Shown here piece after piece: positions 52,939 through 63,859 of a stretch of 64,000 nt of DNA (positions are counted from its first letter, which is position 1; every line of letters starts with the position of its first letter). The notes under the pieces are model-generated. The model was not told where the DNA came from, searched no databases, and saw only the letters and a list, made by a program, of their open reading frames with translations. Both the position numbers and the translations under genes were made by a program. Origin of the DNA: Brachynemurus nebulosus (taxonomy: Eukaryota > Arthropoda > Insecta > Neuroptera > Myrmeleontidae); contig JAPWDM010000005.1 of assembly GCA_035578155.1 (NCBI GenBank), positions 27,319,608 to 27,383,607 of the forward strand. The letters are read 5' to 3'.

Positions 52939-54217
52939 GAGTTCCTATAATAAATAGAGTCGTGATATGTGTGCTGAACGCTGATTGGTTCCGGCATTTT
53001 CTGTCCACAATTTCCGTAAAATACATTAGAAATATGTAAATTAAATATTAACAAAAATCATTAAAAGAGAAAACCTAGAAAGAATAATTAAATTACAAAT
53101 TTTTAATTGTTCATTAATTCATAACTTATTAACAATAATTATTATCGTCCCTCCAATTCAACAGTGAGATATTGTCAAAATAGTACTATTGAGAAAAATA
53201 GGATTAAAGTTTTCCAGTCTTTTTAATTTATAACAACTTCTACTAAAATTAAATTTTAACTATTTTAACACTTTTATAAATACCAAAATTATATCTTCTA
53301 CTGTCGTTACTAGTTTTAGGAACATAAATTCGAACCTTTGAATAATTATAGCAATTTTATTATAAATATCCCAGTGTGACATTTTCAAATTTACAAAAAA
53401 TATTAATTTATAAGAAAATATCCCAAGGTTCGGCTAACTTACATTAATAATTTCGATACAGAAATTTAAATAAACCAAAAAATAATGATTCTAATTCAAA
53501 AATTTAAATTATTAAGTAATTACTAATACTAAATTATTAATCACTATCACTATTATCATCTTACAACTCATTCTTAAGATTTAGTTGTTGATATTAGATT
53601 TTCATAAAAATTGTGATATACGCTTGGTAGTGTGATTTGGCTGAACTAAGGCTAAATATAACATTTTCTTAGCAGGAGAAACCATTTTCGCATGATTTTT
53701 AAATTACCGTTGGGTTATAAACTGGTTTCTTAAAAGTATTGCCTAAAATAAACTAAGTATTGACTAAAATAAAATTTGTTAATTTACTAATTTTAATGCA
53801 ATATTCTTCATTTATGTTCTATAAGTTCAAAAAACTTTGTTGAATTACACAACAGCATCGTGTAAATATCTCAACGTATCCCAAATAAAAATGTGTAATA
53901 TCATTTTCTTCAATAGAACATTGAGATATAGTCAATATCTCAGTGTTCGACTTAGAAATATGGACAATAGTACTTCGTTGAACATTGGTTTTTCTGGTAT
54001 AACTTTCTTAATATCAAACGGACAACATTCTTCAATATAGCATTTTAAAGTACTCGAAAAATGAAATAACTCAATATGGCCATTTTTGAAGATATCCCAC
54101 TGTAGCATTGGAGGGACGTTATGTATTCAAAAATGTGATAATTAATTTCGAAGCTTCCCGCTCTATGTGGGACAGAAAATGGATGACATGTCACGACTCT
54201 ATTTATTATAGGGACTC
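52939..54217. mobile_element. Tc1/mariner-type MITE with GAGTCCCTATAATAAA termini, interrupted copy
   Basis: Ends GAGTTCCTATAATAAATAGA and, inverted, GAGTCCCTATAATAAATAGA; flanked by TA (52937-52938, 54218-54219). The native length is about 300 bp, as in the copy at 58611-58916; the rest is an inserted element (53146-54118). Confidence 0.85.
53146..54118. mobile_element. Nested element with CGTCCCTCCAAT termini
   Basis: Inverted ends CGTCCCTCCAATTCAACAGT and CGTCCCTCCAATGCTACAGT; flanked by TTAT at 53142-53145 and 54119-54122, a 4-bp duplication confirmed by the uninterrupted copy near 58700. Repeated TATCTCAxTGTT motifs occur inside. 973 bp, non-coding; superfamily not recognised. Confidence 0.8.
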
Positions 54218-54347
54218 TAGGATGGATAGGAACGGATTTGGAGTCAGTAGAAACCGTAGAAACAAAAGTGGCGATGTAAAGAGTCACATTCGCGCCTCTG
54301 GTGGTGAAATGAGGAACTATATCAGATAGAATACGTCTTATTTTCCA

Positions 54348-54448
<101 letters not shown>

Positions 54449-55116
54449 AACTATATAGTAATACAAACCTATACATATTTCTATTGTAAGTTCGACGTAT
54501 ATGTATAATTATGTTCTTCTAATATAGCTTTTCGTCATCAGTAGGGCCTGAAAGGATTGAACTGGAGAGTGAATAGAATTTATCAGGAGCCTAGTTTATT
54601 TTTAAATTAATATTTTTATTTTTTTGTGTCGTTTTCACACCCCTCGCAAAATACATGTTATATTTATTTTAATAAATAAATTAGTCAGCCTTGTCCATAT
54701 TTCCTATTAACCTCTTATTCATTTTCATACATCCCTCATATTTTTGGATTTTATCATTAAATAAAAATACGAAATAACCATTTTGTTAAAAAATATTTAA
54801 AATAATGTTGTTTATTATTATTATTTTTATAAAATAAAGATTATGAGCAGATTTAATTCACAAAAACTAAATTAAATTTTCTATCATGTGTTGCGAATAA
54901 TACAACTAATGTAAACAAATATGGCTTAGTTTAACGGGGGGTATGCTAAAATATTTACAGTACATGATTGTGGTTACCAGTGTTACCAGTGCGGGTTACC
55001 AACTTCATATTATGATTTGTCAAATATTTTTACTTTTTTAATTTTTGGAAATATCAAAGAAATCGTCGAATTAAACATAAAAATAACAGGTATCAGGTAT
55101 GAATTAAAATGGCAAA

Positions 55117-57280
55117 ATGAAACGTACTACTCAAGGTTCTATATATTACCCAAGTGTTTTAAGTATCGGCAGTAACGTGCTTCCACAGCGTCAAAAATGG
55201 TGTTCTCGTTGGTGGCAAAAAACAAAATTATTCTTTTGGAATCCAAACGAAAAAACTTGTATGGGAAAACGTTGTTTGGAGTGGTGTAAGTAATTTTTGG
55301 AAAATTATCAAAACAGTAAATTGGATGCAAATCGCCATTTTGTTTTTCCAGTTTTAATTCTATTATATTATGCATTCTTTTTCCTCTTGATAATTGGTTT
55401 ATTTGCTGTGATGTTAGTCGTCGGAATGAAATTACTCGCTAACTATAAAAAACCAAAATTTGGACCAAACAATGCCGAAATTAAAAAAACTCCAGGTTAT
55501 TGATTTTGGAAAATTTGAAAGTATTGGAAAGTGCGTGGGAGTTGAATCAACATTTTATTCTAGGTTTATCGTTTAGGCCAAGCAGTGGTTTTTCACACTA
55601 TTCAACAATTTGGTTTAAGTGCCCTAACCAAAAAGATACCGGATATAAAAGTTATATACACTCAATACAAAATTTTTTGCACGATTATTCGACAAGCGCG
55701 ACATCTGAGCATTTTAAGGTGAACACATTCGATATTAACAAATTAGAAAACTGTAGTGTTAAAAATTATGGATACGACGTTCAAAAACCGTGTATTTATT
55801 TAAAATTAAATAAGGTAACATTACCAAATTTTGAATCCTAGAACTTGAAATTAAACTAATTTAATTTAGATGATCGATTGGAAGCCTGAATGCTATAATG
55901 AATCGTATAAATTACCAAAAGACATGCCACATCTCTTAAAAATCGAAGTAATCAAACAGCTGAAACTTTGGGGACACCAAGAAAATATAATCTGGGTTTG
56001 GTGCGATGGTGACACGCCATCGGATAAACAACATCTTGGAAGAGCTACGTATTACCCCATGCCTGGATTTCAGAGTCATTATTATCCGTTTAAAGGTGAA
56101 CAAAATTTCAAGCCTCCGATAGTTGCTGTGCAATTTTCGGAAATTGAACGTAAGTTTTGAAAAAAAGCAAAAACATTTTCCATCAGTAAATAAAATCTAC
56201 TGCCGGAAATAAATTCTTGTGATTATGCTAGTTAATATAATTTACAGTTTAAAGATGGTTGTATTTAAGTATATCGTAAGTGACTATTAATAAATATCAA
56301 TAAATTAATTTAAATTAAAATTCATAAGATTATTAGAAAATTAAATGTGAAAAGTCTGTAGTATAACAATGCAAAAATTGGCTAGGTTGATTTGCAATTT
56401 AGTTGTGTTTACGTTCAAAAGTTACTTTGCTGATTAAAAATATGTAAAATTATATCAGTTAAATTTTTCTTAAATATTATCCCAAACTGAAACATAATTG
56501 GGATGAATAGATACGTCAATGAAGTCAACAGGAACGCAAAAAAGCTAATAGACACCAATGAGGGATGAATTTGACGTGCCAGGGCTGGCTAAACTTTTAA
56601 GGATGTGATTATATACAAAATGGACAAATATTTTTTTATTTCACTTCATGAATAGAGTTTCTTATTTTGTTCGGATTTCATTTCTCTTCAATAACTACTT
56701 AGTAAAAAAAAAAATCTGACAGCCTCGTGTGATTCTAAGTACAAGGTGAATAGTTTCTGACCATATTTTAGGGTTTTCTGGCTAAACAAAAGACGTCCAG
56801 GATCAAAATTAATATGTTCTGTATCGACTGATACGTAAGAAAGTTCAAAAAATACACTATTCGTCCTCTATGATCGTTATCAAAGAAAAACTTGTTTGAC
56901 AATAATTATACTGATCAAAATATGTCACAAAATTTATAAAATAAAGGTGCATTCCTACATTTTTTGCAAGGCAATCAAATTTATTAAATTTAAAAACAAA
57001 CTTTTTACAATTTTTTTTTTTTTATTTATAACTTATAATACAAGTGCTTCAGAAAGTTAACAAAATATTTTTACATTTTAATCCAGTCCGTTAGTAGATT
57101 CCATAAATTCCTGAAATAAAATATGCAAACATTAACAAAACAATTTTTTTTCAAGCTGGTGTGTTGGTCTCAGTGAAGTGTTTAGCCTGGGCCAAGAATA
57201 TCGATAACACCAACGGAAGAAATGGTGCGCGGTTTCACATACTTGCCCCATTAAAGCCTTGTAATTCAAATATAAAATAA
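55117..57280 (+). CDS. nrv: Na+/K+-ATPase beta subunit (nervana family), five exons, complete
   Basis: Exons 55117-55285, 55352-55495, 55564-55814, 55870-56149 and 57156-57280 join by GT/AG into 322 residues. The ATG at 55117 is chosen because the one at 55109 stops after three codons. The beta subunit pairs with the catalytic alpha subunit, helps it fold and reach the plasma membrane, and sits largely outside the cell. Seen: a short cytoplasmic end with FFWNPNEKTCMG; one membrane segment at about 58-82; FRP motif at 108-110; six extracellular cysteines (124, 168, 181, 196, 233, 290) fitting the three conserved disulfides; N-glycosylation motifs at 167 and 198. The tail reads VSVKCLAWAKNI but then diverges (FHILAPLKPCNSNIK) from the usual VHFE ending. 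Introns 1-3 are 55-68 nt, the fourth is 1 kb. The fly symbol denotes the family; which nrv paralog it matches is not determined. Confidence 0.93.
56150..57155 (+). other. Fourth intron of the beta-subunit gene
   Basis: Donor GTAAGT (reading through it would stop after ERKF), acceptor TTTTTTTTCAAG. Contains the dispersed repeat at 56205-56600; the rest shows nothing coding. An AATAAA in reverse orientation (TTTATT at 57021-57026) could serve PSMD5. Confidence 0.8.
56205..56600. repeat. Dispersed repeat (with 21290-21500 and 63860-64000)
   Basis: Begins TTCTTGTGATTATGC and includes CAGTTTAAAGATGGTTGTAT, AATTGGGATGAATAGATACG and GAATTTGACGTGCCAGG; order and orientation match the other copies. 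It lies in an intron of one beta-subunit gene, while the 63860 copy lies next to the last exon of the other. Confidence 0.55.
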
Positions 57281-57284
57281 TAAA
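57279..57284 (+). promoter_or_regulatory. Poly(A) signal overlapping the beta-subunit stop codon
   Basis: AATAAA begins at the second base of the TAA stop (57278-57280). If used, the 3' UTR would be only some tens of bases and end about at the PSMD5 stop codon. A further AATAAA-like AATAAT/ATAAAA context is adjacent. Confidence 0.55.
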
Positions 57285-57312
57285 ATGTTGAAAAACTAAA
57301 AATTCCTACTTT

Positions 57313-58509
57313 TTAATTCGCATTTCCTTCAATCGCCACCTCTGTGCGCATGATCGAATAATAAGGACCATCTTTAACGAATTTTAACAATAAATCGCGT
57401 CTGAAAGAATCCAAAAATCGACTCTGGGACGTTGATAAGAATTTGATCGTCAAATATTTCACTTCCTTCGCCTCTTTCGTGTTTTCTTCGGTGCGATCTA
57501 GCAAATATTCAATCAAACCAGGTGTTCTGAATATGACGTCCTGTCCCCAAGGTTGTTCCGCAATTGCTTCCAGACAATTTAATGCGGCCAGGCGTATTTC
57601 CGGGAAAGGAATTCGTGCGTATTTGAAAAACAGTTGTGCGTGAGTATTACTTGACATATACTGAAACCATTTTTCTGTGATGGCCATTACTTGAGGCATG
57701 GTAGTGTCTAGAGGGACCCGTAGAAGATTCTCAAAACAACAAAGCGTTCGAACTTGGCGTTCGTTACGAAGATTTATAATTTTCACGCTTAAATACTGTA
57801 AAATATCTCGAATTTTCGAATCGTAATCATTAAACACAAATTTCCCTTTCTCAGTCGACCCAATATGCCCAATTGTGTCAATGGTGATTTCAAATAGGGT
57901 GTTATCTTCAAAATTATCCACTCGAAGCAACACTTCCGAAAATTCAGGGTAAGTATTGAAGAGCGACACTGGATCCCAGTAAGCAATATTACCAAAAAAC
58001 CGTATTAAACCGGGCAATAGAAGCGCTGCCATTATATCTTGATTATGGTCCATTTTCAACTGCATCGACAATTTTCGTAGAATTTGTTGATCTTCGATGT
58101 AAAGGCGTCCAAAAGATGTGGCAGCCAAATTCGATAGTAATTCTAGCGCGTTCAATTTTAGAAGAATATCCGTGGCGTTCAATTCGGCGATTAACGCGTC
58201 TATCCAACCAGCGTTAATCATCGCTTGTAAAGAGGACGCACTGGTGCATGCTATTCGAATTACAATCGAATAAATACGAAAACGTATGATGTCGGACGCT
58301 TGGATCCCTTGATTTATGTATTCGATATAGGTTTTTTGAAGCAGGCGCGTCAATCCCATTTCATCTTTGCCAACGGCTGCCACAATATCGCTCGCTTTGC
58401 TGGCCACGTGTAGATCACTGTCTGATACGCATTCGAAGAGCGCAATCAACAGTGACGGCGTGTCACAAATTTGTTTTATTAGATCCGAATTGACTGTACA
58501 TCTTTCAAT
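57313..58509 (-). CDS. PSMD5: PSMD5 exon 2
   Basis: 399 codons including the stop (complement of 57313-57315). The acceptor CTTTCAG lies just right of 58509; the exon opens [20 protein letters not shown] in phase 0. Confidence 0.95.
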   Translation of the reverse strand: MERCTVNSDLIKQICDTPSLLIALFECVSDSDLHVASKASDIVAAVGKDEMGLTRLLQKTYIEYINQGIQASDIIRFRIYSIVIRIACTSASSLQAMINAGWIDALIAELNATDILLKLNALELLSNLAATSFGRLYIEDQQILRKLSMQLKMDHNQDIMAALLLPGLIRFFGNIAYWDPVSLFNTYPEFSEVLLRVDNFEDNTLFEITIDTIGHIGSTEKGKFVFNDYDSKIRDILQYLSVKIINLRNERQVRTLCCFENLLRVPLDTTMPQVMAITEKWFQYMSSNTHAQLFFKYARIPFPEIRLAALNCLEAIAEQPWGQDVIFRTPGLIEYLLDRTEENTKEAKEVKYLTIKFLSTSQSRFLDSFRRDLLLKFVKDGPYYSIMRTEVAIEGNAN

Positions 58510-60156
58510 CTGAAAGATTTTAAATATATTAACAATTAATTATTTCATGGACGCAAAAAGAAGTACACATGTCACGTCTCTATTTATTATAGCAATTCTA
58601 AAAAGAAGTAGAGTCCCTATAATAAACAGAGTCGTGATATGTCATCCATTTTCCTTCCAAAACAGAACGGGAAGCTTCAAAATTAATTATGACATGTTTG
58701 AGTAAATATTTTTGAGTACATAATTATTGTTAATAAGTTATAAATTAATGAACAATTAAAAATTTTTAATTTAATTATTCTTTCTAGGTTAAACTAAATG
58801 ATTTTTGTTAATATTTAATTTATTTCCAATGTATTTTACGCAAACTTTGGACAGAAAATGTCGGAACCAATCAGCGTTCAGCACACATGTCATGACTCTA
58901 TTTATTATAGGGACTCTAAAGGCCCTCCACATTCTCGCCGAGGTTGGACGAGGTTCCTCGCTGAGGTTGGCTGAGGCATATAAATAGCATTATAACACCA
59001 ACCGCGAGGCCTTTGATAAGGGAAATGCCAAAAACACTGAAGTACGGTACAAAAAGAGCCAAAAGACACAGGCTTCCGCTAGAAGTTTACGCAATCTAGG
59101 TATAAGCTAGGTTTAAGTTAGGTTTAAGTTAGTCTTTAGTTTTAGTTAGTTTAAGTTAATCTTTAGTTTTAGTTTAATGTAGTTTTAGTTTTACATAAAA
59201 TCAATGTGTCAAGAGGTTTTTGAAAATTTTTCCTCTATAAACAGATAAATAATAACAAAAATAGAAGAATACTCAAAAAAAATAGATGTGTTCATATAAG
59301 AGTTAAAGGGATCTTAAATAATAATATGTAATTAATACAAATTGTAAAAAGTTTGTAAACTAATAGAATATTCAATAAAATTTAAAAACCGCGAGGCACA
59401 ACGAAACGACCCTCTCTCTACATTTTCGACTCATCCAACCTCGGCGAGAATATGGAGAGTCCTTTAAAAGAAGCTTATCAGTGTGACATCTGTTGATGAT
59501 GTTTTAAAACAATTCTAATTGGAATACTATGTTTTTTTTCAGATATATGTCTTTAAAAATACACTATGTTGTGGGAAGAAATTCGAAGGAATAAGTTCAT
59601 AATGTTCAACAAAATCTTTTAGACGAAATTTCTTTAAAATATATAAGCTATTTACATTTAGTTTGTTAAAATTCATAAAAAAATTCATGCTATTAAAGCC
59701 GTAAATTCTTTATTTAACGAATTACATTTTATTAACTGTTTCTCTCACTCAAGGATCTTGAATACCAAGAAGTTTGGAGCAAGAGTTGCAAAAAAACTAG
59801 TAACGGAATAATCGTTGCTTGCACACTTTAACCGGAAGTATTTTTTAGCAAAAGTGTAACTCTCTCCAAAGTTTTTAATTTTAATGTATATTTTTATCAA
59901 TGATTTCATATTTAATGCTTCAAACATACATTTTACTAACGTTTTTAAAAATAAAATTTAGTATGCATATATTTAAAAAAATCAGTAGAAAAATTTATAG
60001 TAGGGAGTTTGTATGGCTAGTTACAGACCTTTTTTAAAATTCGCCTCGAAGTTTTTTTGTGGTAATTTTCAAACAGGGTGAAAGAAAAAGGTTCAAAGAA
60101 AGTTACCCCATTGTTATTTTATATTTTTGAATTCCCTTAATAAAGAACTCTTTTTA

Positions 60157-60226
<70 letters not shown>

Positions 60227-60304
60227 TATATATAAATATATAAATATATATATAAATATATATATATATGTATATATATATAATATATATAAATATATAT
60301 ATAT

Positions 60305-60337
<33 letters not shown>

Positions 60338-60362
60338 AATATATATATATATAAATAAATAT

Positions 60363-60393
<31 letters not shown>

Positions 60394-60428
60394 AATATAT
60401 ATATATATGTATATGTATATATATATAA

Positions 60429-60477
<49 letters not shown>

Positions 60478-60520
60478 TATAAATATATATAAATATATAT
60501 ATATATAAATATATATATAA

Positions 60521-60601
<81 letters not shown>

Positions 60602-61015
60602 TAAGAATATGTTGCTTTAAAATATCCCCCAACAAATGTCAATGTTAGGCCACTGCAAAATGGCTTGCTTTCGTGAAATTACGCAATATCATACCTCTTT
60701 TAGGGCCATTAATTTCACACTCGCATTGGGATGGTTTAGGGCACGCACTAAGGGCTCTAAATATCGTTCTGTCGTTTCGTCAACTGATAAATTTGACATG
60801 CATAATGTTAACACTTCACAGGCCAGATCAACTTGTTCACTATTTGAATCATTCAAACAATCGAATAGTAACGGGAGTTGTAGTTGAGCTGCATCTTGAG
60901 TGGCTTCATTTCGTGAAACACTTGAAAAGTGATTTTTCAGTTCCATCAATGCGTCCATTCGATTTTCTTCATTTTGGAGATTTAAATTTAATCGGTGATG
61001 CCAATTTTCACCCAT
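57313..61015 (-). CDS. PSMD5: 26S proteasome non-ATPase regulatory subunit 5 (assembly chaperone S5b), complete
   Basis: Two exons, 61015-60695 and 58509-57313, joined by a 2.2-kb intron, give 505 residues; human PSMD5 has 504. PSMD5 is an all-helical armadillo/HEAT-like chaperone that binds Rpt subunits during assembly of the proteasome base and leaves before the 26S particle is finished. Seen: helical repeats throughout; [20 protein letters not shown] early; [33 protein letters not shown]; the family's late block [20 protein letters not shown] and [18 protein letters not shown], then [20 protein letters not shown] at the end. The start at 61013-61015 is preferred over one eight codons upstream because MGENW suits the size, but either is possible. 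It converges on the beta-subunit gene. Confidence 0.95.
58611..58916. mobile_element. Tc1/mariner-type MITE with GAGTCCCTATAATAAA termini, intact copy
   Basis: Ends GAGTCCCTATAATAAACAGA and, inverted, GAGTCCCTATAATAAATAGA; flanks TA (58609-58610, 58917-58918). Inner sub-terminal blocks differ (TTTTCCTTCCAAAACAGAA against CAAACTTTGGACAGAAAATG). 306 bp. Confidence 0.88.
58919..59468. mobile_element. MITE with ATTCTCGCCGAGGTTGG termini
   Basis: Left end AAGGCCCTCCACATTCTCGC and right end (inverted AAGGACTCTCCATATTCTCG) share ATTCTCGCCGAGGTTGGA. It abuts the TA of the preceding MITE directly. Inside, a degenerate tandem of GTTTAAGTTAG / TTTAGTTTTAGTT units spans about 59100-59200. A short open frame near 59030-59098 was not recognised. 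Confidence 0.7.
60159..60600. repeat. Long imperfect (TA)n tract, ~440 bp
   Basis: TA dinucleotides broken at short intervals by AAATA, GTATATGTA and similar interruptions that themselves recur (for example ATATGTATATGTATATAT about four times). It lies in the PSMD5 intron. Long open frames across it encode only Tyr/Ile runs. Confidence 0.95.
60695..61015 (-). CDS. PSMD5: PSMD5 exon 1
   Basis: 107 codons from [14 protein letters not shown] to SVKLMALKE, with donor GTATGA directly left of 60695. It covers the N-terminal helical repeats. Confidence 0.92.
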
Positions 61016-61523
61016 TTTGCCAGGTTTGTGACAACGCAATGACTAATCAAAATTTTGATTAGTAAAATGCTACAAAATTTTTTATTACTTTCAAATATTT
61101 AGATAAAATCAACACGAGCACAACTTTCCACGATTATAAGTAAGTAATTTTATAGAAAGGCTGTTTATTTTATTATCTCTACACATTAAAACATTAAAAT
61201 TGCTCTTGGTTCTAGAACTATTTGTTTACATGAAGAACACTGAATCGAGTAACTGTCATCAGTAAACGTATTTGTGAAACTACATAGCAAATTTAGATTT
61301 TCTCACAATAATACCAAGTTTATAAAAATGATTTGTAAAAATTTTAAAAATTTATAATTCGTTAGCACTATTTTGATAATTTTTCTAGGTTATTTACAGT
61401 TTTGACACTTGTTTATACATTATTATTTTGTCAAACATTAAAAAAATCTAACATAGATGGCAGCATTTAATATAGCTGCCGCGTCATTGGCTGCCGCAAC
61501 AAGCCGCATCTAGCGCTATGCCA

Positions 61524-61897
61524 GGACAGTGAAGAGAGACGTATATAGAACTTCAATCCTGTGTTAAATTTATGGACAGTTTTAGAACACCCCAAACTGC
61601 AATGTTGACACCCCATCGACAGGTGGCAGTGCTGTGCAGGCAAGCAGTACGCACTGTTATGTCTGGATAATTGTACGTTTGAAACGAGAAATTTGTTTAT
61701 GGAAGAAAAATGGAAATATACAAATTGAAATATACGTTCCCCACCTCTTCCTGTTAAACTGAAGCTCCGCCTGACAACTTGAAAACGTCTGAACCTCGAT
61801 CATTCTGCCATCTAACAGAAGCAAAATCGACTAAAATTTTCGCCCACATTGGCCCATAAGAATTAAATTTCTATTATACGTCTCTCTTCACTGACAA
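61524..61897. mobile_element. MITE with CAGTGAAGAGAGACGTATA termini
   Basis: Inverted ends CAGTGAAGAGAGACGTATAT and CAGTGAAGAGAGACGTATAA. The CAGTG start is hAT-like, but the flanking octamers do not match clearly. The interior, about 370 bp, has no coding. Confidence 0.6.
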
Positions 61898-62362
61898 GGA
61901 CTTAAAACTTTTTTCATTCACCACCCCAAATAAGGATAAATATTCTCGCTCTTTCTTTAACTGAAAATTACTGTCACATTCCGACCCTATTTAGTATACG
62001 GACCCTAGCCGTATACCTAAGAAACTGAATTTTGTATATGTTGAAGACAATTGATCTGGATCTGGAAAAGTTTCATCGTCTTGGCGCCTCCCACGATCCG
62101 GATGAAAATCGGAACGGATCCCCATTTTGCCGGAAATTTACGCCCACTCGTATATATTATATCTCACATTTCTAAAATCCTCAGAATTTTGTTTTAAGGG
62201 TTCTAAAACGGATTTAAGGTAGTTAGTCGATAAAACGATTTTTTCAAAGTATTTTAACGAAACTTCTAGATAATTATTTAATTAAAAACTAGTAATACGA
62301 GCCTATTCCGATTAAAATTGACCACCCCAATTTTGAGAAAAACGATTTCAAAGGGAGGATTT

Positions 62363-62706
62363 GAAACGCACCTAGCCAAAGTGTCTTGATCTTACTTTTA
62401 AGAACATTACACTTGTTTTGAAGTGCTTTTGTCTCACTGTCTCACTTTCCATGTTCTTGAAAGAAGGGTGAAAGTATGTATACGATGTGATACGATGTAT
62501 ACCGAACGCTATTACTTGATTACATATAAACTATGTATGCTAGAATCATCGTATCACATCGTATACATACCTTCACCCTTCTCTCAAGAACATGGAAAGT
62601 GAGACAGGAATATACAAATATCTCCAAAGTAAGACAGAAACACTTCAAAACAAGTGTAATGTTCTTAAAAGTAAGATGAAGACACTTTGGCTAGGTGCGT
62701 TTCGAA
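62363..62706. mobile_element. Foldback MITE related to the ends of 44093-48568
   Basis: Arms share CGCACCTAGCCAAAGTGTCT and AAGAACATTACACTTGTTTT with the long inverted repeat, and the whole segment is one palindrome around about 62530. Symmetry extends outward into GGGAG ends flanked by AAA on both sides, a possible 3-bp duplication. 340-370 bp, non-coding. Confidence 0.75.
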
Positions 62707-63697
62707 TGCTCCCAAAGTTTTGTAATTTTAACACGGGCTCTTATAGGAAAACTTTTTTGGAATAAAATGGAAACCTGTCAAAGGAATCTGATAAAAATCT
62801 AATATGTTATAAAATACAAAGTTACAAACTATACTTAATCAGAAATAAAAATTATAAACATCATTTTACAACGTTTTTAGAACGCTTTTTCAACAATACT
62901 TTTATATTGCTACAACATAAGCGCGCGGAAATTAAAAAAAAAGTAGTATACAAATATAATAACTTAAGAATATTAATACATTATTTAATTTTTGATAAAA
63001 GAAAATTTTTTCGCTGAGATATACTTTTGTACGTGACTATCTCAGAGTAACTACATTAAAATCCACCCGCTACCCTACGACTAAAAGAGTAAATAAAACA
63101 AAAATTTTTAAAATATTTAATCGATTTTTTATTACCGTGTTTTTATATTACAATATCAAAGAATTTTTATGTAAGGTAAAAGCACCAATAAATAGACAGT
63201 CTAGTAGAGTCAGATAATAGTCCGCAAGGATTTACAAAACTTATGTTATGCTTTATAATTTTTACATTTTTGCGTGGCATGTCCAACACTTTTACACCGT
63301 CCATATCAAGTGCCTTTATCTTAATTATCAATTATGTTGGAAACAATTTTCTTTTTTTTCAATATAAAATTCTATATACAGATCTAATTACATAAAATTG
63401 TGTTTTTACGTAAAAGAAGGTCTGAATTAATATTTTTTTAAAAAAAGAACTAAAATATTTACATCAATTTATGGCTTATTCACACTATCAAAGAAAGTGT
63501 TAAAAAAATATTTACAGCCAAATAATACTGTAAAATTTCTTTGATTTTGCGAATGTAAGAAAATTTTCCGATAGAATTTTCATATTCTAAGTACAATGCC
63601 AATGTTAGATCTTAGAAATTTCAATTTTGAGTATGTTTGTTCAGCTGTTTGGCATGATAAGTCTGTTTGAGTTAAAGTTATCGATTTTTTTTTTTTA

Positions 63698-63807
63698 TCA
63701 ATCAATCATCATTTCAAAATGAACAGAACCTTCTCTAAACATATTTCCACCGTGGTATCTGATATTTTTCGCCCAAGCACGGCATTCAATATTTATAAGA
63801 ACATTCA
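63698..63807 (-). CDS. nrv: Na+/K+-ATPase beta subunit, second gene, last exon only
   Basis: Minus-strand acceptor TATTTTTTCAG is followed by 110 nt in the same phase as the last exon of the first gene: NVLINIECRAWAKNIRYHGG, NMFREGSVHFEMMID and TGA (complement of 63698-63700). The sixth disulfide cysteine (IEC), AWAKNI and the GSVHFE ending are the canonical C-terminus of the family, more typical than the gene at 55117. The rest of the gene lies beyond the right edge. Which fly paralog it matches cannot be told from one exon. Confidence 0.88.
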
Positions 63808-63859
63808 CTGAAAAAATACAATTATAAATTAGAATATATTGTAAAATAGGATGAACAGG

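Larger units (their letters stand above)
58510..60694 (-). other. PSMD5 intron
   Basis: GT/AG on the minus strand. Holds the MITEs 58611-58916 and 58919-59468 and the long TA-rich tract 60159-60600. A 30-bp end fragment of the first MITE family lies at 58568-58598. 59470-60150 shows nothing coding. Confidence 0.85.
61016..63697. other. Intergenic region between PSMD5 and the second beta-subunit gene
   Basis: Contains the 5' flank of PSMD5, in which I see no TATA box or other clear motif, two MITEs (61524-61897, 62363-62706), and the 3' UTR of the minus-strand gene at the right edge. Otherwise nothing recognised. Confidence 0.7.

Noticed and set aside
56150..56160. Beta-subunit protein ending at ERKF by readthrough of exon 4
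   Set aside because: A consensus GTAAGT lies there, and the exon at 57156-57280 restores the sixth cysteine and the AWAKNI block in the right phase.
60114..60642. Two long minus-strand ORFs of Tyr/Ile repeats
   Set aside because: Translation of a TA microsatellite; low complexity only.
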